Positions 36,249-41,762 of a stretch of 41,762 nucleotides of DNA are shown in pieces. The position numbers and the translations under genes were made by a program. Below the pieces are notes generated by a model. The model was not told where the DNA came from. It ran no database searches and saw only the letters and a list, made by a program, of their open reading frames with translations. The DNA is from a virus, in IMG/VR virus record IMGVR_UViG_3300020202_000044, positions 1 through 41,762 of that record; one strand, written 5' to 3'. Within the stretch, counting starts at the first letter, position 1. Every line of letters starts with the position of its first letter.

Positions 36249-36531
36249 CCTCCTTCTGGTCCTGACCCATATCGCCGTGTTCATCCTCGGAGCCGTGGCG
36301 TATCACGGAATCCGCATTCTGTCCGTGCGCCCCATCGGCCCCTTCCCCACCAAGCCCCAGGTCTCGGAGGCGAAGCTGGCGGAGATCGCCATGAAGGTCG
36401 CCAAGGCGTCTACGGCGGCGGATCGCTTCGGGACGCAGTTTGATCCCATGCCCGACATGGTAGTGCGTCGGCAGATCATCCCTGACGGCGATGGGAGGTC
36501 GAAGGAAGAAACCTTCGCCCCGGTGAAATGA
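36232..36531 (+). CDS. Small N-terminal membrane protein
   Basis: A 99-residue protein from ATG 36232: MPWWGSLLLVLTHIAVFILG-AVAYHG is one membrane span with a periplasm-type end, then a basic linker and a soluble part (SEAKLAEIAMKVAKASTAAD). It overlaps the upstream gene by 17 bases in another frame. No family recognised. Confidence 0.6.
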   Translation: MPWWGSLLLVLTHIAVFILGAVAYHGIRILSVRPIGPFPTKPQVSEAKLAEIAMKVAKASTAADRFGTQFDPMPDMVVRRQIIPDGDGRSKEETFAPVK

Positions 36532-36827
36532 CCGAGGAAGCCCTTAACCCTGAAGACGCCGTACCGAAGTCCTTCATCCGCAAGAAGCTCCTCGAGCTGG
36601 TGGACCTTTCCGAGTCGTCGGACGAGAAGGTGAAGGTTCTGGAAGCCCTCTCCAAGCTCGAGGGCTACGTCGGCCCTGGGTCCCAGGGCTCCCATCGCAA
36701 AGACATGAAGGCGGCTGTGCAGATCGTACAGACCTCCAAGTACACCATGGAAAGGCCGAAGGTGCCGTCTGGACTCGCCCGAAGGAAAGTCGGCGATCCC
36801 CCTCCCGCCGGTGACGCCGGGACCTAA
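36528..36827 (+). CDS. Terminase small subunit candidate
   Basis: A 99-residue protein directly ahead of TerL, overlapping it by 17 bases and the membrane gene by ATGA. It is helical and charged: SFIRKKLLELVDLSESSDEK then VKVLEALSKLEGYVGPGS, with a basic tail (RKDMKAAVQIV, ARRKVGD). Small terminase subunits are of this size and place and bind the packaging start site. No clear HTH is visible, so the call rests on location. Confidence 0.5.
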   Translation: MTEEALNPEDAVPKSFIRKKLLELVDLSESSDEKVKVLEALSKLEGYVGPGSQGSHRKDMKAAVQIVQTSKYTMERPKVPSGLARRKVGDPPPAGDAGT

Positions 36828-38784
36828 GGGGACGCCGGCCGTCTGCCCATACTGCGGGAGCAGCTTCGCCAAGAAAAGCAAAGACTCCCGCTTCTGCAAG
36901 AACACCTGCTATATCGCCTGGTGGAATCGCGGGAAGGCGGTCAAGAAGAAGGCTGAGAAGATCGCTGGCGCTGGTCATCAGGTCGTCATCACCCAGAATC
37001 AGCTAAAGGACGAAACTACTTCCGTTGCCCGCGGGGCCGCGCCTACACGCGTCCTCAACGCGAAGCGTAGAGCCCCCAAGCACGTAGGGCTTGATCTCAT
37101 CGTCCCGGACTTCCCCGTTCTTCAGAAGGACAAGGACGGCGGGAAGTACATTACCCTTAACTTCAACTTCCACCCCAAGCAGCAGATCGCCTCCATGGCG
37201 GTCGAGTCAGGCGCTCGCATCGTCTTCATGCTTTCCGGCATCCGAGGCGGAAAGTCCGTCTGGATGGTCCGCGAGATCCTGAAGCAGCCCTACGTCTACG
37301 ACTCGACGCCCAACATCATGTACCTCGTCAGCCCCACCAACGGCATGATGGCGAACGTCCGCAGCCTCTTCGCCAACGCCGCTGAAGAGGCCATGATCGA
37401 CCAGAAGGTGACGTCTTCCTCCGGTCCCGCCCATTTCATCCTGAAGCCTTCCCCGTCCATCCCGGACAAATACTTCATCGTTGAGATGCACTCGGGCGAC
37501 AACCCCAACCGCATGAGAGGCCGCACCATCGCGGCGGCCGGGCTGGACGAAGTGCAGGAGATGAAGCCCGAAGTATTCGAGGTCATCAAGGGCCGCGTCA
37601 TGGAAGTGGACGGCCTGATCCTCATGTGCGGCACGGCCACCTTCCCGGGCCATTGGACGAAGACGGAAGTGATCGACCGCGCCTACCGCTGCGGGCGCTG
37701 CAACGTCTGCGTCTATGACCACTACGACTTGGCGCTCGACGCCGCGGGGAAACCTGAAGTTGACGTCTACGGGAAGGAAACCCGCAGATACGTCCCGAAG
37801 GACCACGATCCCGTCGATTGCTATGGCGACCCTCGCATCGCGGTCATCGTCTGCTCCAGCTTCGACAACACCTTCCTGGACGCCAAGCACATTGAGCAGC
37901 TCAGGAAGGACTACGCCGCCAAGGATCCCATCATCGCCCGCCGCGAGCTGTTCGCCGAGTACCTTGGCTTTGAGGGCCTCTGTTACAGCCGCTTCGACCG
38001 CATGAGGCATCAAAGCCCCTACACCGTCCATACCGTTCCACCGGACGCCTACATCTGCGCTGGACTGGACTTTGGCGCGAACGACCCTACCGCCGCCGTC
38101 TTCTGCGCCCGCGTCGGCGAGACCTGGCATGTGATCGGCGAGTATTGCGATTCAGACCGAGGCAAGGCGATCTCCGACCACGTACGGGAGATCAAGAAAG
38201 CGGCGGGGCCGATCTTCAACAGAATCAAGAAGTGGTGGTACGACCCTTCCGGGCGCATCGTCGCCATGGAGATGGGTCGCCAGGGAATCAAGCCGCTGGT
38301 CCCCGCCCGCAAGCGCAAGAGCCACGGAGAGAACTGGAAGAAGTGGCGCATCGGCATCATCAACGCCCTCATCCTCTCCAACGACGATAAGAGCCGCCCG
38401 CTCTTCCAGGTTCACCCTAGCTGCCGCTGGACGATCCAAAACCTCGAAAACAAGAAGTGGAAGCGCTACGTCTCCAAAGGTGACGACGGCCGAGAGCGCG
38501 TCATCGACATGCACGGGAAGGAAGTAGACAGAAACGCCGGGGATGACGTGGCCCCCGGCAACGACCATTGCAGCGACCCTATCGAGTACAGCATCACCTC
38601 GGAGCATGTCCACGGCTTCTTCAAGAAAGGCGAGAAAACCAAGGTTGTTGAGGGTGAAGTAGAGAGGACGCTAGAGCAGAATCACTCAATCGAAAGCCAG
38701 CACGCGTCCCGAGCAGTTGCGTCAGGAGTCCAGAATGTAGTAAATTCAATGCGGAAGCCAAGGCGTATGAGAACCGGGTGGTAG
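36811..38784 (+). CDS. terL: Terminase large subunit with N-terminal zinc finger
   Basis: A 657-residue protein from GTG 36811. ATPase part: Walker A GIRGGKS (residues 143-149), Walker B TIAAAGLDE (Asp246-Glu247) and coupling motif LMCGTATF (271-278). Nuclease part: Asp420 (AGLDFGAND), Asp478 (YDPSGR) and Asp585/Asp589 (GNDHCSDP), the three-Asp RNase H-type site that cuts packaged DNA. Unusually, residues 12-33 are a four-Cys finger (CPYC...RFCKNTC), and CGRCNVC (294-300) adds another cysteine cluster. It packages DNA into the head through the portal. It is large for its family because of the N-terminal finger. Confidence 0.9.
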   Translation: MTPGPKGTPAVCPYCGSSFAKKSKDSRFCKNTCYIAWWNRGKAVKKKAEKIAGAGHQVVITQNQLKDETTSVARGAAPTRVLNAKRRAPKHVGLDLIVPDFPVLQKDKDGGKYITLNFNFHPKQQIASMAVESGARIVFMLSGIRGGKSVWMVREILKQPYVYDSTPNIMYLVSPTNGMMANVRSLFANAAEEAMIDQKVTSSSGPAHFILKPSPSIPDKYFIVEMHSGDNPNRMRGRTIAAAGLDEVQEMKPEVFEVIKGRVMEVDGLILMCGTATFPGHWTKTEVIDRAYRCGRCNVCVYDHYDLALDAAGKPEVDVYGKETRRYVPKDHDPVDCYGDPRIAVIVCSSFDNTFLDAKHIEQLRKDYAAKDPIIARRELFAEYLGFEGLCYSRFDRMRHQSPYTVHTVPPDAYICAGLDFGANDPTAAVFCARVGETWHVIGEYCDSDRGKAISDHVREIKKAAGPIFNRIKKWWYDPSGRIVAMEMGRQGIKPLVPARKRKSHGENWKKWRIGIINALILSNDDKSRPLFQVHPSCRWTIQNLENKKWKRYVSKGDDGRERVIDMHGKEVDRNAGDDVAPGNDHCSDPIEYSITSEHVHGFFKKGEKTKVVEGEVERTLEQNHSIESQHASRAVASGVQNVVNSMRKPRRMRTGW

Positions 38785-38787
38785 CCT

Positions 38788-38979
38788 ATGACTGAAGACC
38801 AGATGGCCGAGGCGATGAACGGGAAGCTGAAAGTCCGCTTCGGTGGGCGCGTCGGCTACATCATTGATAGCTACCGCACCAGCAACGGCGACATCATCGC
38901 CATCGTTGCCAACAAGGCGGCCGGCACGGCTTCAGGCAACAACGTTCCGCTCCATACACTTGAGCTTGTGAAGGAGTAG
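38788..38979 (+). CDS. Small SH3-like protein
   Basis: A 63-residue protein between TerL and the zinc-ribbon gene: KLKVRFGGRVGYIIDSYRTS then GDIIAIVANKAAGTASGNNV and a short end. All-beta pattern with Gly turns. Possibly an accessory of the packaging motor. No family recognised. Confidence 0.55.
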   Translation: MTEDQMAEAMNGKLKVRFGGRVGYIIDSYRTSNGDIIAIVANKAAGTASGNNVPLHTLELVKE

Positions 38980-38984
38980 AGCAG

Positions 38985-39416
38985 GTGCCTTGCTATGCTT
39001 TCTACTGCCCCTCCAAGAAGCATATGACGGAGCGCTTCGCTCCGATGTCCCGCATCCCCAAGTGGATCAAGTGCGAGGAATGCGGGGATAGGGCGAAGCT
39101 GGGGATCGCCCCAACCATCGGCTTCATCAAGAACGCCGTGCTGTCCCGAAAAACCAAGGAAGGTCTTCGTTTTGCCTTCGGGAAGAAGAAGGCCGCGAAG
39201 ATGCAGACGACCAAGGACGTAGACGCGGCCCTGTACGACTTTCAAGGTCGCTACAAGCACCTCATGCCTAACTACAAGAGGGGCCGCACCTACGACCTTA
39301 ACAGCGAGCATGACAGGAAGGAGCTAGGCACTCCTAGCTTCAAGCTCTCGGACCCCTTCCCGGAAGCTCGCATTTCTGATGACGGGCGCAATCACGCGGA
39401 AAGATCGGAGCGCTGA
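38985..39416 (+). CDS. FmdB-like zinc-ribbon protein
   Basis: A 143-residue protein from GTG 38985. It opens MPCYAFYCPSKKHMTERFAP and IKCEECGDRAKLGIAPTI, the FmdB-type ribbon (aromatic start, C..C, then CEECG) found in many phage head operons. The rest is basic (KKKAAKMQTTKD, HLMPNYKRGRTYDL). It overlaps the portal start (TGATG). The role of such ribbons in phages is not established; it could link packaging and capsid assembly. Confidence 0.65.
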   Translation: MPCYAFYCPSKKHMTERFAPMSRIPKWIKCEECGDRAKLGIAPTIGFIKNAVLSRKTKEGLRFAFGKKKAAKMQTTKDVDAALYDFQGRYKHLMPNYKRGRTYDLNSEHDRKELGTPSFKLSDPFPEARISDDGRNHAERSER

Positions 39417-41302
39417 TGGCCGAGGTAGTCACGCAGCCTACTCTCTTTGGGACAAAGGGGGCTCCGCCGGCCAACAACCAGCCCGACAAGGAACCGGACG
39501 CCGACATCTGCGAAGGCGTCTGGAAGGACTTCAACAAGGACAAGGCATACAAGTACGCCATCATCAACCCATCTGACCAGAAGCGCTACGCGGAGATTTA
39601 CTACTGCCAGCATTGGAATGGGAATCAGAAGGACTGGCAGAGTACCCCGGTCATCCCACTCTCTACGGCGGCGGTCAACTCCATCCTCCCCGTCATCACC
39701 GACAACAAGCCCCAGATCGCCATCATCCCGCGCGAACCTAACGACGACAAGATCGCCGACGTCCTTCGCTCCATCATCGAATGGATCTGGGAGGAGCAGA
39801 ATTGCGACGTCAAGCTCCCGGCCACGATGCTCAACGCGCTCATCTTCGGGAACGGCTTCTGGAAGATCCTCTGGAACCCCTCGCTCCGCAAGGGCGATGG
39901 CGACATCCAGATCGTGGACGTTGATCCGACCTGCATGTTCTTCAACCCCGAGGCGAAGGACATTGACGAGGCCGAGCGCATTACCCACGTCGAGCAGATG
40001 TCGCTCCACCGGATCAAGACTCTCTGGCCCGAGAAGGGCGCTGAGGTCGAAGCCTCCGTCAAAGACAGCGAGATCGTCATCTTCCGTCCCCAGACGAACC
40101 AGAAGAACGGGCCTGGCGGGCTCATGGGGACGAAGACGGTTCCCACCACGACCGGGACTGACTCCTGGACCTACCCCTCTAACTCCATGGAGCGGCAGGG
40201 TCCAGCGTCGAAGGATTCGGCTACGGTCGCCGAGCGCTGGAGGCTGGATCGTGAGTCGATGCGCTGGGAGCGCACGGTCGTTGCGAACGATGTCGTCCTT
40301 GAGGAGCCCACCCTTACCGACTTCGAGATGGCCCCCTTCGTCCACTTCGCCGACTACAAGACCAACTGGAGCCTGTGGGCGACGGGCGAAATCCAGCTCA
40401 TCGAAAACCTCCAGTACGAGATCAACAAGCGCCGAGGGATGATCCTCGACATCCTGCGCTACTGCGCTTCCCCGATCCTGGTCTATGACCCCGGCGCTGG
40501 CGCGGACCTCGAGAACCTTGAAATTGAGCCCGGGATCTCCATCCCCGCTGAAGGTGGCCCCCAGGCGGCGGCCTGGATGGTCCCCCAGATGGACCTCTCG
40601 GGCCTTTTCGCCGTCAACGACCGCGATAAGCAGGACATCAACGACATCCTTGGCAACGTCGATCTTGTCCAGGGTAAGCGCCCCGTAGGCGTCGAGGCGG
40701 GCGTAGCCCTCGAGCAGCTCGCCGAGGCCGCGAACACGCGCCTTCGTCTCAAGGTCAGGCTCATGGAAGCGGCTCTTCGCCGCGCCGGCAAGATCCTGGT
40801 CTCCTTCATCCAGAAGCACTACACCTCGCAGCGCATCTTCCGGGTGGTCGGAAACGAGTTTGGCGCTGACGGCCAGCCACAGCCCGCGGGCATGGCGACC
40901 CAGAGCAGCTTCCAGATCAATAGGCCCGTAGGCATGGAGCAGATGCAGGACCCGGGGGGCTTCCCCATCATCGGCGACGACGGGATGCCGCAGCAGCAAC
41001 CTGTCTACGACGAAACGAGCAACCTGATTCCTCCAGATGCCGAGTTTGACGTGCGGATCGGCGCTGGGTCCACTCTCCCGGTGTCTCGCTCCAGCAAATT
41101 CCAGCAGGCGATCACTCTCTTTGATCGTGGCGCTCTGCCTCTGCGTGAATTGCTTAGAGCTTCCGGCTGGGAGAAGTGGCAGGCCATCTCTCAGGAGATG
41201 GAAATGAAAATGATGCAGGCTCAGATGGCGCAGCAGGGGATGACTGCTCCTGGGATGGATCAGATGCAGATGATCCCGGAAGGGATCAACGAAAACGCCT
41301 GA
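39416..41302 (+). CDS. Portal protein
   Basis: A 628-residue protein next to TerL and before scaffold and capsid genes. It has WKDFNKDKAYKYAIINPSDQ at the start, an Asp/Arg-rich core, SLWATGEIQLIENLQYEINK-RRGMILDI and NDILGNVDLVQGKRPVGVEA-GVALEQLAEAANTRLRLKV (about residues 410-445), the long helix region that lines the portal channel in podoviruses. The end is Met/Gln-rich. The dodecameric ring is the packaging gate and scaffold nucleator. Length fits phages with a P22-like long portal. Confidence 0.85.
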   Translation: MAEVVTQPTLFGTKGAPPANNQPDKEPDADICEGVWKDFNKDKAYKYAIINPSDQKRYAEIYYCQHWNGNQKDWQSTPVIPLSTAAVNSILPVITDNKPQIAIIPREPNDDKIADVLRSIIEWIWEEQNCDVKLPATMLNALIFGNGFWKILWNPSLRKGDGDIQIVDVDPTCMFFNPEAKDIDEAERITHVEQMSLHRIKTLWPEKGAEVEASVKDSEIVIFRPQTNQKNGPGGLMGTKTVPTTTGTDSWTYPSNSMERQGPASKDSATVAERWRLDRESMRWERTVVANDVVLEEPTLTDFEMAPFVHFADYKTNWSLWATGEIQLIENLQYEINKRRGMILDILRYCASPILVYDPGAGADLENLEIEPGISIPAEGGPQAAAWMVPQMDLSGLFAVNDRDKQDINDILGNVDLVQGKRPVGVEAGVALEQLAEAANTRLRLKVRLMEAALRRAGKILVSFIQKHYTSQRIFRVVGNEFGADGQPQPAGMATQSSFQINRPVGMEQMQDPGGFPIIGDDGMPQQQPVYDETSNLIPPDAEFDVRIGAGSTLPVSRSSKFQQAITLFDRGALPLRELLRASGWEKWQAISQEMEMKMMQAQMAQQGMTAPGMDQMQMIPEGINENA

Positions 41303-41364
41303 GCAGTTTGCGTGAGAAACCAGTTAGTGATAGGCTGTCATAGTAGAGAGAAGAGGAGACAGAG

Positions 41365-41541
41365 ATGAAGAAGCGTGGAATCGTGGTCCCCAGCGAGAAG
41401 GGACAGCGCGGCATTCCTCCCGGCCTTGGGTCTTCGTTCCCTAAGGGGAAGAAGAAGGGGATCAACGTCCCGAGCGAATTCGGCAACGCCGGGAAGCCTG
41501 TCTCTAACCCTCCCGGCAGCCGCAGCGCCGTCTTGGACTAA
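41365..41541 (+). CDS. Small basic head-block protein with internal repeat
   Basis: A 58-residue protein: MKKRGIVVPSEKGQRGIPPG then SSFPKGKKKGINVPSEFGNA and a Pro/Ser tail. VPSE-x-G occurs twice, 23-24 residues apart, within a Lys/Gly/Pro-rich chain. GAGGAGACAG precedes ATG. It might coat DNA or the portal interior. No family recognised. Confidence 0.6.
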   Translation: MKKRGIVVPSEKGQRGIPPGLGSSFPKGKKKGINVPSEFGNAGKPVSNPPGSRSAVLD

Positions 41542-41552
41542 CCTCTAGAGCC

Positions 41553-41762
41553 ATGGCCCTCAAAAATCGGCTCAGGCGGCGGACCCGCAGGGTTATAGAC
41601 AAAGTTAGCGATACGGGAAACCGTATCGGTGATGCCGCCAAGAGAACGGGCGAAAAGGCTAGGGCCGCGTACCAGCGCTACAAGGATCCTCTCATCATCG
41701 GCACGGGCGCTGTCGTCGGCGGCATCCTTGGGTCCATCGTCCCTGGCATCGGTACTGTGGCG
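41553..41762 (+). CDS. Glycine-zipper virion protein, 5' part (continues at base 2)
   Basis: From ATG 41553 the first 70 residues: a very basic helix (MALKNRLRRRTRRVIDKVSD), then TGNRIGDAAKRTGEKARAAY-QRYK and the start of the hydrophobic glycine-rich segment. The contig ends in mid-gene. With the 123-codon continuation at 2-370 it makes 150 residues (the last 42 codons here are the same bases as the left copy of the repeat). Confidence 0.85.
   Translation, partial: MALKNRLRRRTRRVIDKVSDTGNRIGDAAKRTGEKARAAYQRYKDPLIIGTGAVVGGILGSIVPGIGTVA
41636..41762. repeat. Right copy of 127-bp exact terminal repeat
   Basis: Identical to bases 1-127. Overlapping the two copies closes the molecule and completes the glycine-zipper gene. 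Confidence 0.95.

Noticed and set aside
39392-40999. Minus-strand open frame of 535 codons opposite the portal gene
   Set aside because: Same codon-bias artefact: Asp/Val/Leu/Arg-rich, no motifs, no start signal, fully antisense to the portal.

Overview
The window is a complete-looking temperate phage genome, not a piece of bacterial chromosome. Bases 1-127 are repeated exactly at 41636-41762, and one reading frame (the glycine-zipper gene) runs off the right end and continues at the left end. The unit is therefore circular or circularly permuted, about 41,635 unique bases. The virion gene order (terminase, portal, scaffold, major capsid, connector and nozzle proteins, three internal/ejection-type proteins, fibre) with no sheath or tape-measure gene points to a short-tailed (podovirus-like) phage. 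The host is not named by the sequence. GC-rich codons, strong Shine-Dalgarno sites, sigma70-type promoters and a phage-borne outer-membrane beta-barrel suggest a Gram-negative bacterium.

Layout. Two oppositely transcribed halves diverge from an intergenic region at 30.04-30.98 kb and converge at 16.09 kb, where the last genes share the bases CTAG. The plus-strand late half runs 30.98-41.76 kb and continues through 1-16.09 kb. It holds an HNH endonuclease, a self-contained moron (promoter, outer-membrane barrel gene, terminator), a sugar-nucleotide cassette (CMP-acylneuraminate synthetase-like, methyltransferase, NeuB-like synthase), small genes, TerL with an N-terminal zinc finger, portal, scaffold, capsid, decoration protein, two DUF115/GT42-like transferases, connectors, ejection proteins, fibre and a membrane/lipoprotein pair at the end. 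The minus-strand half (30.04-16.09 kb) is a train of some 45 mostly tiny, ATGA-coupled genes, many with paired cysteines. It ends in a recombination block: winged helix, ERF annealing protein, XRE regulator, RusA-type resolvase. Two tyrosine recombinases (one on each strand) and an HNH homing-type gene interrupt it. A multi-branched tRNA-like RNA candidate lies at 28.20-28.33 kb.

How the genes may work together. I recognise no DNA polymerase, helicase, primase or endolysin, so replication probably borrows host enzymes at the 30 kb region, which has DnaA-box-like sites, palindromes and paired operators. The most striking feature is a possible virion (or host-surface) glycosylation system. Genes to make and activate a nonulosonic (sialic-like) acid open the late operon. 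Two proteins with the GxGPS(L/V)K motif of the DUF115/GT42 sialyltransferase group sit directly behind the capsid and decoration genes, and the first has its ribosome site buried in a strong hairpin. The pathway assignment is inference from motifs and gene position.
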